Source: Treponema sp.
Lineage (GTDB): Bacteria > Spirochaetota > Spirochaetia > Treponematales > Breznakiellaceae
DNA length: 32,282 nt
Assembly (NCBI GenBank): GCA_009787835.1
Contig: WQSN01000035.1
Coordinates: forward strand, 1 to 32,282
Direction of reading: 5' to 3'
Below, piece after piece: positions 1 to 7,789 of the stretch; position 1 is the first letter of the stretch; every line of letters begins with the position of its first letter. The notes beneath the pieces are model-generated. The model did not search any database, had not been told where the DNA came from, and saw only the letters and a program-made list of their open reading frames with translations. The position numbers were made by a program, and so were the translations under genes.

Positions 1-644
1 TTAAAATCATTATTTGAACTTGGACGCGCAAAATATTTAGTGGAAACTTTATTGCTTACTACAAAAATTTGCACAACGGCAAAAATACCGTCAAAAAACC
101 CCGATTGGGCGTATCGTTCAATTTGATCAAATGCCTGATGATAACCGTCTTTGGCATATTCACTTTTTAATTCGATATGTATAACAGGCAGCCCGTTAAT
201 AAGTAAGGTAACATCACCTCGTTTAACAGTACCGAAAGTTTCAGGCACAATTTGATTTACAACCTCATAACTTGAAATACCGCCGGCAATATCTTTGTTA
301 CTGAACAACGTGAGTGAAACATTACCTTTAGACAAGCCTTCCTGTCCGGCAGGAAGGCAATCCCGCTCAATGGCAATCTGAGCTATTCCATTCTCTCCGC
401 GCAGCCATTGTGAAGCTAAAAAAGGCGTATGCGTTAAACGTTTAAATTCATTTTTAACTTGTGTAAATTCGTTATCAGTTAGAAGGATGCCTTCCAATGG
501 GGCAACATTGATTCTGTTAATATGCTCACGAAGATTGTCCCAAAGGGCGGTTTCCGTTTTTATATCGTTTCTGTATGTCCATTGGTTTTCACGTTCAGTG
601 AGGATTTCAATAAGTGTATTTTCAATGTACGCTTCATTTTTCAT
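1..644 (-). CDS. hsdR: Type I restriction enzyme R subunit (HsdR), N-terminal part, runs off the left edge
   Basis: The reading frame is open from an ATG at 644 to base 1, giving 214 residues of the N-terminal nuclease domain (HSDR_N). HsdR is the ATP-dependent translocase and DNA-cutting subunit of a type I restriction-modification complex. The PD-(D/E)xK nuclease residues are visible: D144 in KRGDVTLLING, then E158 and K160 in IHIELKS. A QxxxY motif follows at 174-178 (QIERY), as is typical of type I R subunits. The helicase domains, HsdM and HsdS would lie beyond the left edge. Residues 96-103 (CLPAGQEG) are encoded by a perfect palindrome and look like an insertion into a normally shorter loop; the frame is kept and no catalytic residue is lost. 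Family assignment is firm; activity cannot be judged from the fragment. Confidence 0.88.
   Translation of the reverse strand, partial: MKNEAYIENTLIEILTERENQWTYRNDIKTETALWDNLREHINRINVAPLEGILLTDNEFTQVKNEFKRLTHTPFLASQWLRGENGIAQIAIERDCLPAGQEGLSKGNVSLTLFSNKDIAGGISSYEVVNQIVPETFGTVKRGDVTLLINGLPVIHIELKSEYAKDGYHQAFDQIERYAQSGFFDGIFAVVQIFVVSNKVSTKYFARPSSNNDF
336..358. repeat. Perfect palindromic element inside hsdR
   Basis: Two 9-bp arms (GCCTTCCTG at 336-344 and CAGGAAGGC at 350-358) flank a 5-base centre. On the coding strand it is read in frame as CLPAGQEG. The compactness, perfection and G+C-rich content against an AT-rich gene suggest a small mobile palindrome that inserted in frame, like the protein-embedded palindromic elements known in other bacteria. 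That it is mobile is inference; only the inverted repeat is seen. Confidence 0.6.
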
Positions 645-700
645 AAGCTGTTCCCAGAATAACATACAATTACTGTAAATGTAATTATCATTGACGCTAT

Positions 701-729
701 TTGCACTAAACCTTCAAATCCATTACAAT
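701..729 (+). promoter_or_regulatory. Candidate tyrS promoter
   Basis: TACAAT at 724-729 (5 of 6 to the -10 consensus) is preceded at 17 bp by TTGCAC at 701-706, a poor -35 match. Transcription would start about base 736, directly at the tyrS ATG (737), so the message would be leaderless or nearly so. A better -35 hexamer, TTGACG at 691, has no well-spaced -10. No T-box leader fits in the 92-bp gap. Confidence 0.4.
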
Positions 730-736
730 TGGAACC

Positions 737-1993
737 ATGAATTCCGCGATAGAGATATTAAAGACAAGAGGTTTTCTTCAACAGTGCACTGATGTTGAAG
801 GTTTATCCAGATTAATGGACGAAGGGCCGGTTACGTTTTATGAAGGGACAGATCCTACAGGGGGAAGTTTGCACATAGGGCACATGGTTCCCTATTTCGC
901 TTTCCGTCATCTGAGAGATGCAGGCCATAAGGGAATTGCCCTGCTGGGAGGCGGTACAGCCCGGATTGGCGATCCTTCTGGTAAATCAGAGACGCGAAAA
1001 ATGCTCAGTTATGAGCAGCTTGATGAAAATACCGAATCAATCCGCGGACAGCTTGACCGGTTTGTCGGCTTTGACAGCAGCACCGCTTTTCCTGTCAATA
1101 ACAAGGATTGGCTTGCCAATCTGAACTACATTGATTTTCTGCGCGATATCGGCAGCCACTTTTCCGTAAACAGAATGCTGAGTTTTGAATCTTACAGGAT
1201 GCGGCTGGAAACCGGTTTGTCTTTTATTGAATTTAATTACCAGCTTTTACAGAGTTTTGATTTTCTGGAACTATACCGCCGCCATGGCTGCCGTTTACAG
1301 ATAGGCGGCGATGATCAATGGGGGAACATTGTCGCCGGCGTTGAATTAATCCGCCGCGTCGAAGGCGCTGAGGTTTTTGGCATTACATTCCCTCTTGTTA
1401 CCACTTCGGACGGAAAGAAAATGGGAAAGACTGAAAAAGGCGCGCTCTTCCTTGATCCCGCCAAAACCGCTCCTTATGATTTTTTCCAGTACTGGCGCAA
1501 TGTGCATGATCAGGATATCCTTCGCTTTTTATTAATGTTCACCTTCCTGCCTGAAGATGAATGCCGGACGTTATGCGAAACAGGAAGAAATCCCAATGAC
1601 GCCAAGGAGCGGCTCGCGCTGGAAGTAACATCGCTTATTCACGGCAGGGAAGAAGCTGACAAAGCTCTCTCCGGCGCGAAAGCGGCTTTTGGCGGCGGTA
1701 AAGCCACAGGCGGCGATAAATCTGCCATGCCTGCGGCGGCTCTGGCGCGCGCGCGTTTTGAAAAAGGTTATAACATAGTGGATCTTTTCTGCGATGCGGG
1801 ATTAACACCTTCCAAAAGCGAAGGCCGCCGCCTCGTTCAGCAGGGCGGAGCGTTTGTTTCAGCTAACGATGGCGGGTTATCCGCGATTAACGATCCTGCC
1901 GCTCTCATTGGCGCGGATTTGCTCAATGAAGAAGGCGAAATTACCCTGCGCGCGGGCAAAAAAAGATATTGTCTGGTTACTGCGAAAATGTGA
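737..1993 (+). CDS. tyrS: Tyrosyl-tRNA synthetase
   Basis: Class I aminoacyl-tRNA synthetase that charges tRNA-Tyr with tyrosine in the cytoplasm. The 418 residues match the usual bacterial length. The Rossmann-fold HIGH signature is present (SLHIGHMVPYF, about residues 45-55). The KMSKS loop appears as DGKKMGKTE, the KxGKT form normal for TyrRS. The C-terminal part (about 345-415, with LFCDAGLTPSKSEGRRL) is the S4-like RNA-binding domain. The gene stands alone: hsdR diverges to its left and the next gene is convergent. No clear Shine-Dalgarno site precedes the ATG, which fits the short leader predicted from the promoter. Confidence 0.96.
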   Translation: MNSAIEILKTRGFLQQCTDVEGLSRLMDEGPVTFYEGTDPTGGSLHIGHMVPYFAFRHLRDAGHKGIALLGGGTARIGDPSGKSETRKMLSYEQLDENTESIRGQLDRFVGFDSSTAFPVNNKDWLANLNYIDFLRDIGSHFSVNRMLSFESYRMRLETGLSFIEFNYQLLQSFDFLELYRRHGCRLQIGGDDQWGNIVAGVELIRRVEGAEVFGITFPLVTTSDGKKMGKTEKGALFLDPAKTAPYDFFQYWRNVHDQDILRFLLMFTFLPEDECRTLCETGRNPNDAKERLALEVTSLIHGREEADKALSGAKAAFGGGKATGGDKSAMPAAALARARFEKGYNIVDLFCDAGLTPSKSEGRRLVQQGGAFVSANDGGLSAINDPAALIGADLLNEEGEITLRAGKKRYCLVTAKM

Positions 1994-2030
1994 TTTAATA
2001 AATGTATATTTTAAGGTTTCCTGCTTTACT

Positions 2031-3230
2031 CTATGCAAATTTAAATATTACCGGAAAAATAAATACTACAATAAATGACCACACAAAATAAACCGGTAAG
2101 TATTTAAAATTATTTTCTGTCCCTTTTTTATACTTCCGGAAGACAATAGAAATTATATGTCCCAGCATTACTATATTTGTACCAAGCAATGTTATCTTAT
2201 TCGGTGTTATTCCGTATTCATTTATCCTGTAAATTACTGCAGAAAGGGTTACGATATTCAGTATTATGGTAATAACCGGCAGGATACAGGAGCACCAGTA
2301 AATAAATTTATTATTGATGTTATTTATGCCAGTGAATACCAGAATACAAATAACTATAATATTCATAATATTATATATTACGAATATTTCCCTATCCTCG
2401 TATGGTTTTGTGTTATTGAATATTGATATTACTCCAAACACGAATAAAGAAACCAAAACAATTGGCAAGAATATGTTTGCGATTATTATTGACAATTTTA
2501 TTTTATTGTAATTTTCAATTACCAGCAATGATATAAACGGCGAAGCGGCAACTCCGAGAGTCGCGATATTTTTCATATAAAACGCCTGGGTGTCTATTAT
2601 AATGGCGTTGAATAATGCTATTGATAGGCCAACAATGACCATTCCGCCAATAATAAACATTGTTGACCAAACAATGATCTCGCCGCATTTTTCCAGAAAA
2701 ATACCGTAATCAGGCTTTTTAAAATCATAATTTGACTGAGACAATAAAACAAAAAACCATAATAATACCAGCATGAAATAAAAGGCATTATCCAGGGATT
2801 GTGAAATCGCCTTGTCCGGCAAAATAAAAAAATAAAAATACAATATCAAGCCGGGGATAAAACATTTAATAATTTCCTTTACTTTAATTGTTTCAAACAT
2901 GAAAAACAGGGACAATGCAATGGATGCTATTATTGGAACCGCTCTTATAATATTAATATTATCTTTTAAAGTATCTGTAAATATTAGCCGTAACGGTATC
3001 CATGCAATTATTATAAGAAATGCTGTAAAGATATACTTTCCTGTATTTCTCTTTGGATTAACGCGCCTGTAAAATAACCGCGCATACCAATATTTAATTA
3101 TTATGTCTGAATTTTCATTATGCATTATTTTAATGGTTTCAGAAAATTCTCTTTTATTGGATTGGTATAAATCCTCTAATATATCAGGATTACCAGTATT
3201 TTTTATAATTATTTCGTTATTTATTTCCAC
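2031..3230 (-). CDS. Polytopic membrane protein, DUF4153-like
   Basis: A 399-residue protein with a roughly 65-residue hydrophilic N-terminus followed by about ten hydrophobic segments, so an inner-membrane protein. The stretch near the C-terminus reading YRINEYGITPNKI resembles the conserved region of DUF4153 proteins, whose function is not established. The start is GTG at 3230 with AAGG about 9 bases upstream, overlapping the stop of the preceding flavoprotein gene; the 9-bp gap implies one transcript. Base composition is visibly more AT-rich than the neighbouring housekeeping genes. The membrane assignment is secure; the family assignment is moderate. Confidence 0.6.
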   Translation of the reverse strand: MEINNEIIIKNTGNPDILEDLYQSNKREFSETIKIMHNENSDIIIKYWYARLFYRRVNPKRNTGKYIFTAFLIIIAWIPLRLIFTDTLKDNINIIRAVPIIASIALSLFFMFETIKVKEIIKCFIPGLILYFYFFILPDKAISQSLDNAFYFMLVLLWFFVLLSQSNYDFKKPDYGIFLEKCGEIIVWSTMFIIGGMVIVGLSIALFNAIIIDTQAFYMKNIATLGVAASPFISLLVIENYNKIKLSIIIANIFLPIVLVSLFVFGVISIFNNTKPYEDREIFVIYNIMNIIVICILVFTGINNINNKFIYWCSCILPVITIILNIVTLSAVIYRINEYGITPNKITLLGTNIVMLGHIISIVFRKYKKGTENNFKYLPVYFVWSFIVVFIFPVIFKFA

Positions 3231-3239
3231 AATTAAACC

Positions 3240-3857
3240 TTAACGGATAAAGTGGGTGAATACCCTTGTTTCTTTTTCAGGAAGTCCGTAGTGTTCTTTG
3301 CCAAGAGCTATGCTCTTTATCAGGAACGCCATATTTCTTCCCAAAACGCGCATTGTCTGCATTCCTTCCTCATCTTTTAAAACATCATTTGATATGTGGC
3401 CGTGAACCTCATTCCAGTACTGGCTGGACGCGACAGGCATACCAGATATAGTAAAATATTTGTTCAATACGTCAAATGTTGATGAACAGCCGGCTCTCCT
3501 TGCCGCCACAACGGCAGCGCCTACTTTCATTGTTTTATCAAAGGAAGCGCTGAAGAAAAGCCTGTCCAAAAAGGATATAACACTGCCGTTAGCTGATGAG
3601 TAATACACAGGAGAGCCGATTATCATACCGTCGCATTCAGCGAAAATCGGAGCTGTTTCGTTAACCAGATCATTGAATACGCATTTTTTTAAATCGCCGC
3701 ATTTTCGGCAGCCAATACAGCCTCGAATGTCTTTATCGCCCACATGGACAAGTTCTGTTTCAATTCCGTTTCCTTTCAGGGTTTGCGCAACTTCGTTCAG
3801 CGCTGTAAAAGTACAGCCATTCGCGTTTGGGCTGCCGTTTATTATTAATACTTTCAT
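3240..3857 (-). CDS. NADPH-dependent FMN reductase / flavodoxin-family iron-sulfur flavoprotein
   Basis: A 205-residue flavodoxin-like fold protein. The phosphate-binding loop for FMN is at the N-terminus (LIINGSPNANGCT, residues 4-16). Residues near 46-53 (CIGCRKCG) form the cysteine cluster seen in the iron-sulfur flavoprotein branch of the family, and GSPVYYSSANG is the second flavin-contact loop. Such proteins pass electrons from NAD(P)H or ferredoxin to small acceptors, often in anaerobes; the substrate cannot be told here. The start ATG at 3857 has a strong Shine-Dalgarno site (AAGGAAGG) and a TATAAT-like -10 sequence (3874-3879 on this strand) just upstream. It is first in a probable two-gene operon with the DUF4153-like membrane protein. 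Confidence 0.85.
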   Translation of the reverse strand: MKVLIINGSPNANGCTFTALNEVAQTLKGNGIETELVHVGDKDIRGCIGCRKCGDLKKCVFNDLVNETAPIFAECDGMIIGSPVYYSSANGSVISFLDRLFFSASFDKTMKVGAAVVAARRAGCSSTFDVLNKYFTISGMPVASSQYWNEVHGHISNDVLKDEEGMQTMRVLGRNMAFLIKSIALGKEHYGLPEKETRVFTHFIR

Positions 3858-3965
3858 TTTTTCAACCTTCCTTATTATAAGTGTATGTTAACTGTGAATC
3901 CAGTTACTCCTCCAATATATTTTTTATTTTTATTTCCAGTGATCGCCGGCAGTTGATGTTTAGCG

Positions 3966-4862
3966 CTATCCTTCCAACGCCTCCAAAAATTTGCCGTTTT
4001 TCCAGTTCCCTTCTATGGTTCTGCCGTCAGCGTATGTTATTTTACCTTTGCCGTGCGGGGTTCCGTTAACAATTTCGCCTTCATAAAGAACGCCGTTTTT
4101 ACCTGTAATTTTTCCTATATATGGAATCATCTTTTGATTGGGCTCGATCACTATATTTTTGATGTTAGCGCCCATGTTTAATAACATTTCAATATTTTTC
4201 GCGTCATATCCCGCATGTATCGCAAGCACCGCGTTTTTTTGAATTGTTTTTAGTATCATTCTCTTTTTATTATTTTCAAGATTAATGATATTTGACAATA
4301 TTCTGTCAATTACAAGGGCATCCATCCCGTTGCAGGTCAATTTTAATCCAAGTTCCATTATGTCTCTTTGGTTTAATTTTTCCGCGTCAATGTAATCATC
4401 CAAACAAAGCATCCCCTCTTTGAGGGTTTTATCGCTGATAAACAGGGTTCTTTCAAGGATACGGTTGAATTCTTTATTAAAATCTTCATAAACCGTAATA
4501 ATCCTGTCGTCTTCATTTATATTATCAATATTCACAAATGAGCTTAACAGCAATGCAAGTACTATTTTATTATACCCTTGTTGTATCGCAAGGACAGCGG
4601 TTTTTTGAACTGTTTTTAATATTTTTTTCTGATTATCATTTTCAAGACTAATAATATTTGATAATACGCTGTCTGTTATATAATCATGAATTTTATCATA
4701 AATTAATTTTAGCCCGAATTCCATCACATCATTTTGATTGGGTTTATTTACATCTATGTAATCTTTCAGAACAATAAGACCTTTACGGCGGGTTTCCTCA
4801 CTCAGCAGCATGGCTTTTTCGAATATGCTTTTAAATTCGTTTTTGAAGTCTTCATTGGTCAT
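3966..4862 (-). CDS. Soluble protein with two MotA-like cytoplasmic modules and C-terminal MORN repeats
   Basis: The 298 residues contain two homologous copies of about 100 residues (9-108 and 128-230). Each has the pattern LSEETRRKGLIVL or ISDKTLKEGMLCL, then xDYID, then GLKL, then ILSNII..LEN, then LKTxQKxAVLAI. This resembles the cytoplasmic part of the flagellar stator protein MotA (the RREGLLALE and GLQLVVDGTDPE region) without any of MotA's four membrane helices. The tail (258-291) carries MORN-type repeats (YEGEIVNGTPHGKGKITY, IEGNWKNGKF). Start: ATG 4862 with AGGAG six bases upstream, 24 bp after pyruvate kinase on the same strand. Function is unknown; a scaffold or regulator that mimics the stator's cytoplasmic loop is inference. 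The duplication and the MORN tail are seen directly. Confidence 0.65.
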   Translation of the reverse strand: MTNEDFKNEFKSIFEKAMLLSEETRRKGLIVLKDYIDVNKPNQNDVMEFGLKLIYDKIHDYITDSVLSNIISLENDNQKKILKTVQKTAVLAIQQGYNKIVLALLLSSFVNIDNINEDDRIITVYEDFNKEFNRILERTLFISDKTLKEGMLCLDDYIDAEKLNQRDIMELGLKLTCNGMDALVIDRILSNIINLENNKKRMILKTIQKNAVLAIHAGYDAKNIEMLLNMGANIKNIVIEPNQKMIPYIGKITGKNGVLYEGEIVNGTPHGKGKITYADGRTIEGNWKNGKFLEALEG

Positions 4863-4886
4863 GTATTACTCCTGCCAGAGCGGCAT

Positions 4887-6356
4887 CTATAAAATAATTA
4901 CGCGGACAGTATTAACAGGATTCAAACTCTGTAATGGAAGACCTGCGACAAGAACGATTTTTTCAGAGACTTTCGCGATTCCTGTATCCAGCGCGGCCTT
5001 AATTGAGCTTTCAATCTTGCTCTGCGTTTGATCTGCGATTTGCGAATAAAATGGGCAGACGCCCCAGTATAATTGCATTGTTCGCATTACATGATCATTC
5101 GGGGTGATGGCAAGCACGATTTGCTCCGGCCTGTATACGCTTAACAGACGCGCTGTGTTTCCGCTGAGCGTCGGCGTAATAATCGCCTTTGCGTTAATCT
5201 CTGACGATATTTCCACTCCATAGTGTGTCATGATTTTGCCCAGAACTTCGCGCTGTTTATGATTTTCTGAATGGCATTCAAAACGCATGCTTTTTATCCG
5301 GTTGCGGAATTCCTGCGAATCTTCGACAGAGTGCGCTATCTTATCCATCATTTTCACAGATTCAACAGGATACGCGCCGATTGTCGTTTCGCCTGAAAGC
5401 ATGACAGCGTCTGTGCCGTCAAAGATTGCATTCGCGACGTCGGTAAGTTCCGCGCGCGTGGGGCGCGGATTTACAATCATCGACTCAAGCATCTGCGTCG
5501 CGGTTATAACAGGTATGCCCGCTTTCCGGCATTCGCCGATGATGTATTTTTGCGCGAGCGGAATCTGCTCTGTGGGAAGCTGTACGCCAAGATCGCCGCG
5601 CGCGACCATCACTCCGTCCGCGGCTTGCGCTATTTCTTTTATATTTTCAATTCCGTTTCCGTTTTCTATTTTCGCGATTATCTTTATTGATGAATTTAAG
5701 CTTTTTAGATAATCTCTTATTTCAATTACTTCATGCGGAAAACTCAAAAAACTCGCGGCGATAAAATCAACACCCATTTTAACGCCGAAAGCGATATCCT
5801 CTTTATCTTTCTCGCTCATAATCGGAAGACCGGCGTGAATGCCCAGAAGATTGACATTTTTTTTACTGCCGATAACAGCCGTATTATTGGCGCGGCAGTT
5901 GATGATACAGCCGTTTACGCCTAAAACTTCCAGGTCAAGAAGCCCGTCCGCTATTAAAACATGATGTCCGCCTTTTAATTTATCAGGCGCTTCTTTCCAT
6001 GAGATGGAGATACGCGCGGGACTTTCTTCCTTTCCATGAACCGCGGCGGCGGTATTACAGCCGTCTACAGTTACCGAGACAAGATCATCCTTGTTAATTG
6101 TAACTTTTTCATCATTTTCTGTTAAACCAGTCCGTATTTCAGGGCCTTTGGTGTCCAATAAAATAGCGACAGGGAGTCCCAGTTCGGCGGAAACTCGTTT
6201 AACGCTTTCCATTTTAACTTTGTGTTCTTCGTGGCTGCCATGGGAAAAATTAAAACGGGCGATATTCATTCCCGCGAGGATTAACCTGCGGATTACTTCA
6301 TCATCAGAAGACGCCGGACCAAGGGAACATACTATTTTCGTTTTTCTTGTCTGCAT
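4887..6356 (-). CDS. pyk: Pyruvate kinase
   Basis: Catalyses phosphoenolpyruvate plus ADP to pyruvate plus ATP, the last step of glycolysis, in the cytoplasm. The 489 residues match bacterial pyruvate kinases. Visible motifs: start KTKIVCSLGPAS, RFNFSHG (34-40), the LLDTKGPEIRTG loop, catalytic K229 with metal ligand E231 in IIAKIENGNG, ARGDLG (252-257) and TATQMLES (285-292). The C-terminal third is the regulatory domain. The ATG at 6356 is the only start that fits the family N-terminus and has no Shine-Dalgarno site; a well-formed promoter ends only a few bases before it, so the message may be leaderless. The MotA-like/MORN gene follows 24 bp downstream and is probably cotranscribed. Confidence 0.97.
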   Translation of the reverse strand: MQTRKTKIVCSLGPASSDDEVIRRLILAGMNIARFNFSHGSHEEHKVKMESVKRVSAELGLPVAILLDTKGPEIRTGLTENDEKVTINKDDLVSVTVDGCNTAAAVHGKEESPARISISWKEAPDKLKGGHHVLIADGLLDLEVLGVNGCIINCRANNTAVIGSKKNVNLLGIHAGLPIMSEKDKEDIAFGVKMGVDFIAASFLSFPHEVIEIRDYLKSLNSSIKIIAKIENGNGIENIKEIAQAADGVMVARGDLGVQLPTEQIPLAQKYIIGECRKAGIPVITATQMLESMIVNPRPTRAELTDVANAIFDGTDAVMLSGETTIGAYPVESVKMMDKIAHSVEDSQEFRNRIKSMRFECHSENHKQREVLGKIMTHYGVEISSEINAKAIITPTLSGNTARLLSVYRPEQIVLAITPNDHVMRTMQLYWGVCPFYSQIADQTQSKIESSIKAALDTGIAKVSEKIVLVAGLPLQSLNPVNTVRVIIL

Positions 6357-6364
6357 AATGTATA

Positions 6365-6392
6365 ATTATATGAAATTTTTATGAATTGTCAC
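6365..6392 (-). promoter_or_regulatory. Candidate pyk promoter
   Basis: On the minus strand GTGACA (6392-6387, 5 of 6) and a perfect TATAAT (6370-6365) are 16 bp apart. The expected start of transcription is about 6358, only one or two bases before the pyk ATG at 6356, which predicts a leaderless message. Confidence 0.5.
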
Positions 6393-6479
6393 GGGGGACT
6401 TACGCGGGGAAACTTTCATTTGGGAGACTGGCGCGCCGCTGTTATTTCAATTATAATTATAGAAAAAGGATAGAACGAC

Positions 6480-7787
6480 ATGAATATTGAAAGCCTTAGA
6501 ACAAAACAGGTTAAAGATTTTACCGATTTTTACGGCGGGGAAGGTTTAGCTGTAATAAAGGATTATTTTGAAAATGACAATGAAGTTTTATACTTTATAA
6601 TTTCCGATGCGATAAGCCGTTCCTGTTCTCACGCGGATACTGTATTGTTAAACATACTGAAAAATAAACTGAATATAAATGATATTGACAAAGAACTGTA
6701 CGCAGCTCTTCGCGGTAAATTAATTGAGATATCCAATAAAGAACATTTATCAAATTTTAAACCTTTTGATTTTATTAAAAGATGCGATCCCTCTCAGGTG
6801 CTTAATTTATTGTTGATGGAAATGCCGCAGACAATCGCGGTTGTTTTATCATTTTTGGAGGCTAATACCGCAGCTTTATTATTGCAATATTTTCCGGATG
6901 AAGTTAAAAGCGATGTCGCAAGGCGGATTTCAACAATGGACAGGATTGAAACTGAAACGATCAGGGAAATTGAAAAGATACTGGAAAAAAAATTAATGGT
7001 ATTGGCGCATGATGATATAGCGGATTGTCCGGGCGGCGTAGGGTCGATGGTAGAAATCCTCAATTATGTTGATCGGGATACAGAGAAGCAGATAATCGGA
7101 CTATTGGAAGATGAAGATCCTGAACTGGCCGAAGAAATTAAAAGGCGGATGTTTGTCTTTGAAGATATTGTCATGCTTGATGATCGCGCTACCCAGAAAT
7201 TGCTGCGTGAAGTTGATTCACAGGAGCTTGCCAAAGCTCTTAAAAGCGCTGATGTTAAGGTTCAGAATAAATTCTTCAGTAATATGTCAAAACGGGCTAC
7301 GGCGATACTGAAGGAAGATATGGAGTACATGGGGCCTGTTCGGTTATCGGATGTGACAGAGGCGCAGTCAAAAATTATTTCCATTATCAGGCATTTGGAG
7401 GATATTGGCGAGATAGTTGTCGCGAAGGCAGGCGGTGATATTTTAGTGGACGCAAAAGCGCCTGAAATTCCGGCATCAGACGAAAGGAAGGAATTACCCT
7501 ATAATGCCATGAGCGGCCTTATCATTAATTCCAATGAAAAAGCATTTATAATGCTGGATGATAAAACCCTGGCGGTATCGTTATTTGGAACGGAAGAGCG
7601 TCAAAAAGAAATTATTTTAAAAAAATTAAAACATGGAAAAAAAATGAATGTTATAAAAATTATCAAAGGTTTAAAAGAGATATGGTACGATGATGTTTTT
7701 GAAGCGCAGACAATGGTAATAAATATGCTTCAGAATGATTATGGTAAAGATACCAATGATTCAGATGACTTGTTTTTTGAGGAATAA
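6480..7787 (+). CDS. FliG-type flagellar motor switch protein with a duplicated C-terminal torque domain
   Basis: FliG couples the rotor to the stators and sits under the MS ring. The 435 residues are about 90 more than a usual FliG. Residues 1-90 barely resemble the FliF-binding domain. The middle domain is clear (93-172, PFDFIKRCDPSQ), with the EHPQ motif altered to EMPQ (114-117). The torque domain (225-312) is intact: MLDDRATQKLLREVD, SNMSKRA, GPVRLSDVTEAQ. After a linker (318-353), residues 354-418 repeat that domain in shortened form: MLDD at 358-361 matches 232-235, LAxxL at 364-368 matches 250-254, and DVFEAQ at 405-410 matches DVTEAQ at 291-296, while the LREVD charged helix is missing. 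The tail is acidic. TATAAT at 6452-6457 and AAAGGA before the ATG serve expression. The FliM-FliN fusion follows 2 bp later. Family assignment is sure; it is a divergent paralogue rather than the standard FliG. Confidence 0.88.
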   Translation: MNIESLRTKQVKDFTDFYGGEGLAVIKDYFENDNEVLYFIISDAISRSCSHADTVLLNILKNKLNINDIDKELYAALRGKLIEISNKEHLSNFKPFDFIKRCDPSQVLNLLLMEMPQTIAVVLSFLEANTAALLLQYFPDEVKSDVARRISTMDRIETETIREIEKILEKKLMVLAHDDIADCPGGVGSMVEILNYVDRDTEKQIIGLLEDEDPELAEEIKRRMFVFEDIVMLDDRATQKLLREVDSQELAKALKSADVKVQNKFFSNMSKRATAILKEDMEYMGPVRLSDVTEAQSKIISIIRHLEDIGEIVVAKAGGDILVDAKAPEIPASDERKELPYNAMSGLIINSNEKAFIMLDDKTLAVSLFGTEERQKEIILKKLKHGKKMNVIKIIKGLKEIWYDDVFEAQTMVINMLQNDYGKDTNDSDDLFFEE

Positions 7788-7789
7788 AT

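Noticed and set aside
6429..6445. TGGCGCG-like sequence upstream of the FliG paralogue as a sigma-54 promoter
   Set aside because: The GG is not followed by GC at the required 10-base spacing; the TATAAT at 6452 is a simpler promoter element, though it lacks a good -35.
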